From Dugong dugon (Eukaryota; Chordata; Mammalia; Sirenia; Dugongidae), in contig CM057461.1 of NCBI GenBank assembly GCA_030035585.1, positions 173,053,624 to 173,117,623 on the forward strand: a stretch of DNA of 64,000 bases. The letters are read 5' to 3'. The position numbers were made by a program, and so were the translations under genes. Position 1 is the stretch's first letter; each line of letters opens with the position of its first letter. Under the pieces are notes generated by a model. It was not told the DNA's origin, made no database searches, and saw only the letters and a program-made list of their open reading frames with translations. Positions 1 through 17,719 of the stretch are shown one piece after another.

Positions 1-733
1 ATTTTCTATCTTTTTTAAAATTTAAAGTGGGAAAGCCCTTGAGAAACCCGATGTGATGCTATTTTTATTTAAATCCATTATCATTCTAATATATTTAGTT
101 CTGAAATTTACAATTGTTGTACTATGCAAATGAATTCCCTCTTGATCTTTCTCATAACTGAAATGAAACTTTAATCCCCCGTCTGTGACTTCACAAAAAT
201 CCCTAAGGCAACTGGTTGTGTAGCCGCTAAGGGAGACTAAAGAATAGCAGGAGGAGGAAGAGGAGCAGGGGCATGGGAAGGGAGAGGGCATGCATGCACA
301 TACATATGATTCCGGTGGCGTAAGAAAAGAACCACAAGGAATGCTTAGAGGAGTTGTGTTTTCAATTTAAATATTTTTACTCTTTTTGTGAGCTTTTGGT
401 TCAAGCACATCTTTGCAAGCAGAGTTTCCAGTGGTACCCAGAAAAGTCTTATGTGACTCTTCCCCTCCCACACCCTGGGAACCCCTTTTTGTAATGCTGA
501 CAATTCATTGTCAGCATATACTCTCAGAAAAGACATCTAGGTAAAACGAGGAGGTGAATAAGCATTTTCCCTTTGTAAACTTCTCTTCCTCATTCCTGAA
601 TTACATTTTCAGACATTTGCATTTTGTTCTCGTTTTAGTATTATTAGCAAACATTCTTAACAGACAAAAGCATTATAATATTACCTACCCTTGATGAGGC
701 TTATAAATAAAATTCAGTTCTAATGAATGTATA

Positions 734-777
<44 letters not shown>

Positions 778-1489
778 TATATAACATGTTTGGTATATAT
801 ATCATCTAATATGTGCTAGGTTTTTTTTTTTTTAATTTAAAAATTTAATTTGTTAGCTTCTATCAGTACTTCAGATTAGGAACATTCCAATTAAGATATG
901 TAATAATATCCACTATCACTTAATCATCTTTTGTCCTGCCAATTAGTTGCAAAATGAATATCCTTGGCTGAAATTTATCATGTCTATAGTGATAAAACAG
1001 AAGTCATGATAAAGTTTAAGAATAATCTTTACAGATTTTTTTAGGACTGGTAAAAATTTTACAAATCCAGTTACTTTTAACGTTAAGGTGCATAGATGAT
1101 ATCACTTCAATTTTCTGTGTAGCTAGAGTTTGATTTAAAAGAATAAAATGATACTCAGTTAAGGGGTAGGAAACTTCTTGCCATACTCAGAATGCATTAT
1201 CTGAAATGCTGATTATCTGTTGAAAATGTTCTTTTTATAGGACTTGACATGAACAGTTAGAAGTGTTTATATGATCTAATTCTTATAGTAGCAGCTACTT
1301 AGTTTTGCCAGATTTTGCAAAACAAACAAACAAACAAAAACCCAAAAAACAAATATTGCATGGGAATACTTACACTAAAAACATTACATATTGTTTATCT
1401 GAAGTTCTAATTTAACTGGACATCCTATATTTTCTCTGGCAACCTTAGGAGTTTTGAAACTTCTAACTAGTTGATTGTATTTTTTCTAG
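1..1489 (+). other. CPS1: CPS1 intron upstream of exon w1 (partial)
   Basis: AT-rich intronic sequence ending in the acceptor ttttttctag. It holds a TA/TATG repeat near 729-782, a short AAAC repeat near 1319-1340 and a purine-rich patch near 240-290. I see no exon, RNA gene or recognisable transposon here. Confidence 0.8.
729..782. repeat. (TA)n microsatellite
   Basis: Mostly ta units with gt and ca interruptions. Confidence 0.95.
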
Positions 1490-2632
<1,143 letters not shown>

Positions 2633-2740
2633 TAGAATTAATATGCTACCTTTAATGAGTCTAATTAATATTTTATAATATAGATTTATGACCCCACCTC
2701 TTTTGAAAGTCATTATAATTATTTTCCATAACTATTCCTT

Positions 2741-2893
2741 AACCTGTTGCCATTGAGTCGATTCCAATTCATTGAGACCCTATAGGACAGAGTAGACCTG
2801 CTCCATAGGGTTTCCAAGGAGCAGCTGGTGGATTCGAACTGCCAACCTTCTGGTTAGCAGCCAAGCTCTTAACCACTGTGCCACCAGGGCTCC
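2741..2893 (-). mobile_element. AfroSINE (tRNA-derived SINE), short form
   Basis: Read on the minus strand it starts ggagccctggtggcacagtg, has a B-box-like gattcgaac stretch, then the ccttggaaaccctatgg block, and ends in the gagtcgattccaa-type tail. It lacks the middle block (gagaaagatgtggcagtctgc) of longer copies. It is antisense to CPS1. Confidence 0.9.
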
Positions 2894-4041
2894 AACTATT
2901 CCTTATGCATCTTATGTTAAAAGAAGTTTGATCACAGACAAGATTGTTAACTTTTTTAAATGTGCACACCTGCAAATTAAGGAGGTGTGTTTGATCTCCC
3001 AAATTATTTAAGTTATAGCTTATTTATATTGAAAATATATAAAGCCACATTTATAGATGCTACTTATTCCTTTTGAGACAGTAAGCTTTTAAAATATCTT
3101 TGTCTTTTGTGTGAAAGAGAAAATTTGGAACATCCTGGATGCAGTAATGTAGTTCAAACATGCTCTACAGGATCATTCTGGCATCTCTTGAGTTGAAATT
3201 GGAAACTCCAGTTGGGGAATCTAGGACAACAATGCATTTTGTTCAAGCTTTAGAAGTTCTTACTGTCACTAGGAAACTACGTTCCTGTTAGTGATTAGGA
3301 CACTAGAATGGTATGGCTGGATTTTCAAGTGGGAAAGAGAATATGAACCCAAGCTGGAAAGGAATCCTCCCTGTTTCTCCAAATTCTCTAGCATTTCTAC
3401 AATCCTTATTGTATTAAAATAAGCTTTAAGGAAAATTCCACTGTATATTACTATATTGATGACTAGCTAACTTGACTTCTCCTTGGTGTGGTGTCCTATT
3501 TCCCTGGATGGTCCCCATCTTGGTGCTAATTGGGCCATCCAGAGGGAATGTGAGTCTTTGGGACCTTACCTTGGGCTGTGCTATTCACCAGACACTCAGC
3601 TAGAAGAGAACAGCATAGAGAAGGCAGCAGGAGACTAGGACAGCAAACATGGAAAACAGTTGGCCAATGTTCTTCTTTTTTTCAGTATTTTATATTCAAA
3701 GATTTTCATCTGTAAGATATCTATTGAAAAGAGTAGAACATAGCCCACAGTTATATTGCTTTTCTTCCCATTTGTTTTTATTCTTTAATACTCTTCCCTA
3801 TACATGCATGGGTGTACACACATGTGCACAAATGGTTTTTTGTGAATACTTCCAAATACTTCTTTACTTCATTGTATTATGATTTAATTTCTCTTGAGAT
3901 AGATAAATTAGTGGATGTCCAAATGATTTAGATGGACAACTGTGTTCAGGGTTTAGAGTGCATTTAACTAGCATACTATTTTTATCCTATGTGGTAGTTT
4001 ATAAAGAATTTTCATTTTTGTAGTTTGTATTTTTTAGGTGC

Positions 4042-4094
4042 TTTATGAGTCAGAATTGACTCGATGGCAGTGGGTTTGGTTTTTTGTTTTTTCT
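4042..4094 (+). mobile_element. AfroSINE tail fragment
   Basis: Only the SINE 3' end is present: tatgagtcagaattgactcg followed by gcagtgggtttggtttttt. No head or target duplication was found, so this may be a 5'-truncated insertion or a remnant. Confidence 0.75.
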
Positions 4095-4657
4095 GCATTT
4101 ATTGGGTTAAGCTATATCATTTAACTGAAGAATAGGAATTATTAGATAATTTTTGTGATTGTATGTTGTGTGATTGCAGTTAATTAGGAGATTAATAGAG
4201 ATGAATTTATGAACTAAGAATGTGAAAAAAAATTAGATGATGCATATTTGTAACCAGAACTATTATTATAAAAAAGATTTAAAGATTTATTAAAATGGTT
4301 CAGAATTATTTTTAAGTTTAAAATTAACAGATCCTCGTGACATACATTTATGGGACCTTTTGCTATATAATTTATTTATAAAAATATCCAGTATAGCACA
4401 TTCTGGAAAATACTTACATGTATACTTAAGTTTGTTGGTATTTTAGCAGTGAGACTTCTTATAACTTCTGTTGTGATGTTTTCTCATTTTGGACTCAAGT
4501 ATTTAAATTTCAAGCTACATTTTAAATGTATTTGCTTATTTGTATGTATTTTTTTAATATTTCATTAATAATAATACTCTTATTCTAAACGATTTCTAAA
4601 AATCTTGAGAGATGACTATTGAGGGAATCATAAAATAATAAAATCATAAAATTTGAA

Positions 4658-4780
4658 TTAGAATCCTAATTTTGCTACTTGTCTGCTACATGAAGTTTGG
4701 TGAGTCATTTAATCTTTTTGAATCTCAATTTCTTTATCTGAAGGATTGAAATATCTCTTATAGTCTTTGTATAAAAATCA
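4658..4780 (+). mobile_element. MIR-like relic
   Basis: A decayed match to the MIR core: cctaattttgctacttgtct, then gagtcatttaatctttttga and tctcaatttctttatctgaa. The order agrees with sense MIR, but identity is low. Confidence 0.55.
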
Positions 4781-5724
4781 AATAAATTAATTTAAAAAGT
4801 ACATTACAAGCCTCAAAGCACTATTTGAATTTAAAGTAGTATTGAAATATATTTATTTCATTCATGTCCTCCCCCAAGGAAATGTAGGGCTTTCAAGGAT
4901 GATTTCTATACTTTCATCTGAATATTTTGTTGACTTTTACAGGAGTTTAAAATTGACATGCTAACCTGTGAAATAATAAGAACCATCTGGCCATATTGCA
5001 TAATAATTATTTTGCTAAGTGTCACCCTCATCCTGGTTTATAAAACTGTTATCCTTACTAGCCTACATGAAAAAATATTTTGAAGGTCTCTCCAGATGTT
5101 AAGAGTGAGATAGGGCTATGAACCTTTATCTAAATGTGTATCTATATATACCTATATATACTTTTTTGCCATATGGTCACTTTCTTTTTATGTAATATGT
5201 GTAAACAGTTGTATAATGCTTTTTCTTAAAGCACTACAGCAGGCATGAAAACCTAGAAAAGTGGAAATCAACACGAGGCTCTCAGTGCTTCCAGGAAGAA
5301 GGGAGCACATTATCTTGTCTTTTAAATGTACTCTCTATCTTGTTCTCCAACAAACAATAGAAAGCAGCTTTTATATTATTTCTAGTTCCATTTTCTGCTT
5401 CACTCATTTTATAAATTTGGAATATATGATTCTTCTTAGGTAGATTGAGATGTAAAAAAACTAAGTAGTATTTGCAGACCTCTAATCAAATTCTATAGAA
5501 ATGGTCTCCAGCTAGGCGTGATACCTCCAGTACAAGGAATTTACCATGGGTCTCTGTTTTGGATACTTTACTTTCATATAGTTTCTTTCTTCCTTTGACT
5601 AAAAGTTTGTCTCCCTTTGGCTTTCGTTCATTAGTCTTATTACTGAACTCTGCAGCCCACCAAGTAATGTAAATGCTTTGTTATCCAACACATCTTCATT
5701 TGAATGTGGTTATTCTCTTCTTAG

Positions 5725-5932
5725 GGAGCCCTGGTGGCATAGTGGTTAAAGCACTCAGCTGCTAACCCACAAAAGGTTGGTGGTTTGAACCCACCAGCCA
5801 CTCCACAGGAGAAAGATGTGGCAGTCTGCTTCTGTAGTGATTTACAGCCTTGGAAACCCTATGGGGCAGTGTTACTCTGTCCTGCAGAGTCAGAATTGAC
5901 TCGACAGCTGTGGTTTTTTTTTTTTTTTTTTG
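5725..5932 (+). mobile_element. AfroSINE, long form, just upstream of exon w3
   Basis: Starts ggagccctggtggcatagtg, has the tRNA-like B-box region gtggtttgaacccacc, the long-form middle block gagaaagatgtggcagtctg, and the tail cagaattgactcgacagctg followed by a T run (5914-5931). It is sense to CPS1. Its 3' end lies 53 nt from exon w3, so it may sit in or beside the branch-point region. Confidence 0.95.
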
Positions 5933-5985
5933 TATTTTCTTCTTATGCCATATATTCAGAGCCTCAATCCTTTTGTTTCTTTCAG

Positions 5986-6175
5986 GAAGAAAATGTCAAA
6001 ACTGTCCTGATGAACCCAAACATTGCTTCAGTCCAGACCAATGAGGTGGGCTTAAAGCAAGCAGATACTGTCTACTTCCTTCCCATTACCCCTCAGTTTG
6101 TCACAGAGGTCATCAAGGCAGAACGACCAGATGGGTTAATTCTAGGCATGGGTGGCCAGACTGCTCTGAACTGTG
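5986..6175 (+). CDS. CPS1: CPS1 exon w3: first synthetase unit, substrate-binding fold
   Basis: Encodes 63 residues plus the first base of a glycine codon (human 454-517). It includes [20 protein letters not shown] and [23 protein letters not shown] is the conserved CPSase loop, equivalent to MGGQTALN in bacterial enzymes. The donor is gtgagt; phase 0 in, phase 1 out. Arginine replaces the recalled human glutamine at 500 (KAERPDG). The same frame stays open at least 67 codons upstream into the SINE (see findings). Confidence 0.98.
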
Positions 6176-8763
<2,588 letters not shown>

Positions 8764-8892
8764 ATAGAGGATGCGCTGAAGGCAGCAGACACCATTGGCT
8801 ACCCAGTGATGATCCGTTCTGCCTATGCACTGGGCGGGTTAGGCTCAGGCATCTGCCCTAATAAGGAGACCTTACTGGACCTCGGCATAAAG
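8764..8892 (+). CDS. CPS1: CPS1 exon w5: ATP-grasp 1, CPSase signature 1
   Basis: 43 codons (human 570-612). [17 protein letters not shown] fits the CPSase family signature (aromatic-P-x3-K/R-x2-x3-G-G-x-G), the ATP-binding loop of the bicarbonate-phosphorylating unit; the arginine and glycines are all present. The exon closes ETLLDLGIK. There Gly-Ile replaces the Ser-Thr I recall at human 610-611, next to a conserved domain, while the signature itself is unchanged. Phase 0 both sides; donor gtatgt. Confidence 0.98.
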
Positions 8893-9060
8893 GTATGTAT
8901 TTTCATGCACGAAGTTCTTACCAACCAGGAAAATTTGATATACACTTTCAGTTAGAGAAAGTTATGTAGATGAGAAATTGTTACCTTTTTCTCTATTTGT
9001 TAAATCACTATCATGTTCCCTAAAAGTGTCATCCAAAAGATGATACTCTTAAGATGGAAT

Positions 9061-9223
9061 AAAACCCAAAAAACCAAACCCTTTGGCGTCGAGTTGATTC
9101 TGACTCATAGTGACCCTATAGGACAGAGTAGAACTGCCTCCATAGGGTTTCCAAGGAGTGGCTGGTGGATTCGAACTGCTGACCTTGGTTAGCAACTGAG
9201 ATCTTAATCACTGTGCCATCATG
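9061..9223 (-). mobile_element. AfroSINE, short form
   Basis: On + it begins with the A-rich tail complement aaaccaaacc and the 20-mer gactcatagtgaccctatag, runs through tccaaggagtggctggtgga and ends at the degraded head complement cactgtgccatcatg. It shares that exact 20-mer with the RTE 3' end at 28708-28727. Confidence 0.9.
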
Positions 9224-10357
9224 CAGTGCAATTATGTATGCCAGGACACAGGCATTGACCAGGGCTGTCGTGGGTAAACTAATGGTCACTCCACCTAAAA
9301 CTCTGCCTTTATTGTACCTTCTAATGACTTCAGTGATATAAATTTAATCTAATTCCATCTTCCTTTGCTTCAAAATCTGCTCCAAAATGCTCACAATATT
9401 AAAATATATTTTAGTAGTTAAAAAAATAAACAAAATATAATGTTTGATTTTTTCATCATTTTTTGAGATAATGTAAAAGGAATGATATCCAGAAAGTGAA
9501 ACAAAATAAATCGACTGCTTTAGCTTTACTCAAAACTCAGATGTCTAAAATACATACATATAGACCTCTTAGTATCACAAATGAATGAACTCTTAGCCAA
9601 CTGCCCTACACACATATAAATGAAGGTCAGATTTGAGTGTTTATAATTTATTTACATTAAAATAACATACTAATCAACAGTTCTTTTCTTAAGGGGTAAC
9701 ATCGTGATAAAATTAAGATATGCTCCAAACAATGAAAGATTAACATGGAAGACATGCTCAATAACTCCTTATTTAGTAAATGGATACATATGCAGCCAAG
9801 AGGCCCACATACATGACACCATAGAAGTTCTGACAAAATTACTGTGAGAGCTGTTTTGGGGAGGGCTTAATAAATAGCCCAAGTACAGGCAATATCTTTA
9901 CGTTACTAATTTTTTGAGTGAAACAAAATGAAGACTTTGAATTACTGACATAGCATTTTGAGAATAGATAAATACAATTAAACTTATTTAAAACTATAAT
10001 GACAGGCGAGTCAACAACTTGAAGGTAGTTCTTCTAAAGTTGGAAAAAAAGAAGGGAAGCGTATCTAATATAAATAGTTTGTGTTTCCTTTCTGAACTTC
10101 TGAATGGTGTGTTTAAAGCAAAAATTATATTTCTAGAGGTATAAAAATTTATTTCCTCTGGCATATTAGATGTTCCAAATGTTTTTAGTATTAGCAATCT
10201 TATTTTTACTGCAATAGTGACAATGCATAGATATTCTCTAGTCAAAATATACTTTGAATAATATACTGAATAATATATTCAGTATACTGAATAAAAATAT
10301 GTTTACTATATTGAATAATATAGTAAACTGCCTGCTAATAGTTCAGATATTTTCAAA

Positions 10358-10557
10358 CTAACCCATTGCCGTTGAGTCAATTACTACTCATAGTGATACT
10401 GTAAGACAGAGTAAAACTGCCTCATAGCGTTTCCAAGAGTGTTATCTTTGCAGAAACAGACCTGCCACATCTTTCTCCTGTAGAGTGGCTGGTGGGTTCA
10501 AACCCCTAAGCTTTTGATTGTCAGCGGAGTGCTTAAACACTGGGCCACCGGGGCTCC
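10358..10557 (-). mobile_element. AfroSINE, long form
   Basis: The long version: tail complement acccattgccgttgagtcaa, middle block gccacatctttctcctgtag and head complement gggccaccggggctcc. Several bases differ from neighbouring copies, for example atactgtaagacagag, so it is probably older. Confidence 0.9.
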
Positions 10558-11384
10558 TCCATTTCCTCTATATTTTTTTCACTGTATAAAAATCTGTTCT
10601 GAATACTGAGTTTTTAATCTGAAAAAAATTTACTTTTGACACAATGAAGATAATTTTGGGATGTGATAGTTTTCAATTGTTTATATTTCCTAAAATAATC
10701 AATTGAACATTGAATAGTTTATCTACTGACAGTAGCTGATGACAACCTAGCTTTACTGTTGTGGTTATTTAGTTGTATTATTATGTCCCAAAGCCCGTCC
10801 CTTATCCTCTTGAGATTACATTTAATACCATTAGAAGATACATTAACTCTTTCAGGTCCCTAACTTAACTTTTTCAATAAAATCGGAGACTTAAAAGAAA
10901 AAGAATTCTGAGGAAACTTGTAAAGATAATCTCAGTTGTCTTTCTAGATGATCTCAATTTTCCTTCTACCCAAATCTCCATTCTACTCGTTAGAATACAA
11001 AAAAGGTTTCCGGAATTCATACCCTTTGTTTTCCAGATTTCTTTTTCTAGCAGGCAATCCTAATGCAAATTAATCATTATTAAATTTTTACCACTGGCTA
11101 CATAGTTTCCTAACCACTTTGAAAACCTCCTCACAGGCAGCCAGGGAACAAAGGTGCCACATTTTCAGTTGCCTGTGATGGAGCCTCTCAATCTGTAGTG
11201 ATGACTGAAGTTAAAAAAATAGTGTTGAGACACAATATTAAAAAAAAGGAAGTTTTTATTATACTACCTGCTAATAATTTGAATTTTTTCAAACTACTTT
11301 CCCTATTACTTTCTCTTCCTTTCACTGTCATTCCAAATCAAATACATTATGAGACAAAGGGACATTTCTGTCTTGGATTTTTAG

Positions 11385-11475
11385 ACACTAAATGTCCTGA
11401 GGTCAGAGACTGCCTGTTTCATATTTTGGGTTCAGTATTCTACCCACCATGGCTACTCAGTAAATATGAAATGAT
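11385..11475 (+). mobile_element. L2-like 3' fragment
   Basis: The order gaggtcagagactgcctgtt, then ttcagtattctacccacc and tactcagtaaatatgaaat follows the 3' end of sense L2 elements. Divergence is high and the ends are uncertain. Confidence 0.5.
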
Positions 11476-12098
11476 AATTATACTAATTCATATCTGTCTA
11501 ATCAGGCATACATGCTATATGACTCAGAGTATTTAAGCCCTTAGGTAATGATTAACCACAATAATAGTCGCATATGATTCTTTTAATTCCCAAGTTTCAT
11601 ATGCCATCTCGGCTAACTGTTTACAACTATCATCATCTCCTTTATTCTCCTCATCAACATCAACTAACTTTTATTGTGTGTGTCACTGTACAAAGCAGCT
11701 TCAGCTATTTTAGAGAAAGCCAGAGTCTTTAGACTTATTTTTCCGCATTTATTCACACTTATCACATTTTCTGGTTTCAGAGAAGCCTAGCTGCTGAAAT
11801 AATTTCATTTCCCTCTGCCTGATTGCTCAGTTATTTTCTCTTTTTCCTAAATTAGTTTGATTTAATGTCATATCAGCACTTTGAATGGCAAGCCTCAATA
11901 ATGTAAATCAAGCATATTCACTGCAGGATGCTATTCCTAGTACCTCACTGATTTACTGACACATTGTGCCTTCTGGAGTGTAGGGGAGGGTGCAGACAGG
12001 ACTTGAGACTTCAGTGCTGACCAGGATTCACGCCAAATATCCATGTTTCTACCAGTGCCCTTCCTTACTCTTTGATGTCTTTTGTTACCACTTTCTAG

Positions 12099-12243
12099 GC
12101 CTTTGCAGTGACCAACCAGATTCTGGTAGAGAGGTCAGTGACAGGTTGGAAAGAAATAGAATATGAAGTGGTTCGAGATTCTGATGACAATTGTGTCACA
12201 GTCTGTAGCATGGAAAATGTTGATGCCATGGGCATTCATACAG
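12099..12243 (+). CDS. CPS1: CPS1 exon w6: ATP-grasp 1 continued
   Basis: 48 codons plus one base (human 613-660, first base of Gly661). Contains [26 protein letters not shown] and [12 protein letters not shown]. The ExE-type pattern in [10 protein letters not shown] belongs to the ATP-grasp strand that faces the nucleotide, and the GIHTGDS loop is shared by all CPSases. Recalled human differences are M616V, K624R, A640S, N649S and V658I, all mild. Donor gtaggt, phase 1 out. Confidence 0.97.
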
Positions 12244-15465
<3,222 letters not shown>

Positions 15466-15819
15466 TAATTTACTCTTCTATTTAGTCTTTGTCCTCAGTT
15501 TACTTTGTCAAATCCTTAACATCATTGAAAGCCTTAAGGTTGCCTGGACATAGGGTTTATGATTGGAGGATAAATAGTAATTTTTATTTCCTCCCTGGTG
15601 TTTCAACATCTATCTATTTGACTATTAATGTTATGTAATCATTTTATTGGATTCTAAGAGCTTCTGCTTAAAAGGAGATGCCATGTATATGGTCATGTAA
15701 TATATGCACATATATGAAAACACATATTCATATAAATACAGCTCAGTTATAATGTATTTTATAACCAAATCACAAAAGTAAGATAATATAAAATATAATA
15801 TACCAAAAAGACCACTGAA

Positions 15820-15950
15820 CTAAGAAGCATTCTAGTCCATTCAGGCAAGATTTTGCTTCAACCTCCTTAAACCTCACTTTCCATAAATATTAAAGAAAGG
15901 GGCTAGATTAGAAGATCTCTCAGGGCCCTTTCAGCTCTAAATTCTAACTG
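15820..15950 (+). mobile_element. MIR3-like relic
   Basis: gctagattagaagatctctc followed by agggccctttcagctctaaa is close to the MIR3-type 3' end. Upstream, caacctccttaaacctcact fits the MIR core region. Confidence 0.6.
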
Positions 15951-16204
15951 GAGAAGAACACAGTGGAATTTTAAACTCCCTTTTATTATACTAAAAAACT
16001 GTAAGCATTTAGCCCCTTTAGACGATTTTCATACTGTTCTATTTCATACTATATGAAATTAAAATTAGCTTTTGATTATTCAACCTTCAAAGATTCAGTA
16101 ATTCTCTGTGTGGGAGAAAAGAAAGAAATTCAGATCCTTGCCTCTGAGATTCATTCTCCTACCACCCTCCACCAAGGGGCTTATCTCTCTTTTCACTGAG
16201 GAGC

Positions 16205-16440
16205 TTTGGTGTAATGGAGAAAGCATGAGCTTCAGAACCAGATGAACTTGGGTTTTAATCGGCCTTGCCACATATTAGCTAGAAACTCCTGGGCAACACT
16301 GTGAGCCTCAGTTTCCCATCTGCAAAATGAAGATGATAATACTGACCTAGCAGGGTTCTTATAAGGTTTAAGATTAATACATGCAGTGCTTAGTAATGTC
16401 TTTAGGTAAATTCACAGTATACCTCCAGTAAATGTAATTC
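16205..16440 (+). mobile_element. MIR element
   Basis: A long sense MIR match in order: tggtgtaatggagaaagcat, ttcagaaccagatgaacttg, ggccttgccacatattagct, gagcctcagtttcccatctg, caaaatgaagatgataatac and the tgcagtgcttagtaatgtc tail. Confidence 0.85.
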
Positions 16441-16482
16441 ATCATAATTATTGTTAATATATTTATATTCATAAATGTGGTT

Positions 16483-16497
16483 CAAGTGTAGAGTTTT
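16483..16497. repeat. L1 target-site duplication, left copy
   Basis: caagtgtagagtttt, matching 24879-24893 at 14 of 15 positions. Confidence 0.85.
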
Positions 16498-16516
16498 TTT
16501 TTTTGGAGAGAATTTG

Positions 16517-16557
<41 letters not shown>

Positions 16558-17719
16558 ATTGTACTTCAGGTGAAGGTTTACAGAACAAATAGTTTCTCAT
16601 GAAACAATAGTACACATATTGTTTTATAACATTGGTTAACAACCCCACTACGTGTCAACCCTCTCCCTTCCTGACCTTTTTTTTTTCTTTTTGTGATAAT
16701 ATACATAGCCAAAGATACACCATTTCAAAAATCTCTACATGCACAGTTCAGTGACATCGACTATGCTCTTCCAATTGTGCTGCTATTCGTACTTTAGATG
16801 AAGGCTTACAGAACAAAATAGTTTCTCATTTAATAGTTAGTACACATGTTACCCTATGACAATGGTTAACAACCTCACAACACATCAACACTATCCTTAC
16901 TCAACCTTGGGTTCCCTATCACCAGCTTTCCTGTCCCTTTCTGCCCTCTAGTCCTTGTCCCTGGACTGCTGTGCCTCATTAGTACCATTTGGTTTTGTGG
17001 GGCTGTCTACTCCCTGTCTGAACAGTGAACCTCGAAAGTGACTTTACCACTGAGCTAAAAGGGTGTCTGGGGGCCATACTCTTGGGGTTTTTCCAGTCTC
17101 CTTTAGACCAGTAAATCTGGTCCTTTTTTTGTGAGTTAGAATTTTGTTCTACATCCTTCTCCAGCTCTGTCCAGAACCCTCTGTTGTGATACTGGTCAGA
17201 GCAGTCAGTGGTGGTAGCTGAGCACCATCTAGCTGTACTGGACTCAGTCTGGTGAAGGCCCTGGTAGATGTGGTCCATTAGTCCTTCGGACTGATCTTTC
17301 CCTTGTATCCTGTTCTCTTCACACTCCCTTGCTCTGGAAGGGATGAGACCAGTGGAGTATCTTAGATGGCTGCTCACAGGCTTTTAATACCCCAGACGCT
17401 ACTCACCAAGGTAGAATGTAGAACATTACCTTTATAAACTGTGTTATGCCAATTGAGCTAGATGTTCCCGGAGACCATGGTCCCCACAGCCCTCCGCCCA
17501 GCAATTCAGTCCCTCAGGGAGTTTGGATGTGTCTATGGAGCTTCCATGACCTTTCCTTGTACAAGTTGTGCTCGTTTCCCCAGTATTGTGTACTGTCTCA
17601 CCCTTTACCCAAGATACCACTTATCTATTGCCTACTTAGTATTCCCCCCCCCCACCCCTCCCATCCCTGGTAACCAACAAAGATTGTTACATTTTGTGTG
17701 TGAACTTTTTCATGGGTTT
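16498..17719 (-). mobile_element. L1 3' UTR with internal duplication
   Basis: About 1.2 kb between the ORF2 stop and the A tail. A segment of about 115 nt occurs twice, near 16563-16677 and 16791-16912, both containing the order ttacagaacaaa, tagtttctcat, aatagt, tacaca and ggttaacaac. A TA dinucleotide repeat (16521-16554) lies next to the A-tail end. Confidence 0.8.
16521..16554. repeat. (TA)n microsatellite at the L1 3' end
   Basis: About 17 TA units between the L1 A tail (T run on +) and unique L1 3' UTR sequence. Confidence 0.95.

Larger units (their letters stand above)
8893..12098 (+). other. CPS1: CPS1 intron w5-w6
   Basis: 3.2 kb. Holds minus-strand AfroSINEs at 9061-9223 and 10358-10557 and a short L2-like 3' fragment near 11385-11475. 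The rest is AT-rich sequence in which I see nothing else. The acceptor is ccactttctag. Confidence 0.82.

Noticed and set aside
5725-5800. tRNA-like sequences (A and B boxes) in this and other SINEs as tRNA genes
   Set aside because: They are the tRNA-derived heads of AfroSINEs, repeated many times with the same SINE body and tail and without a proper acceptor stem; not functional tRNA genes.
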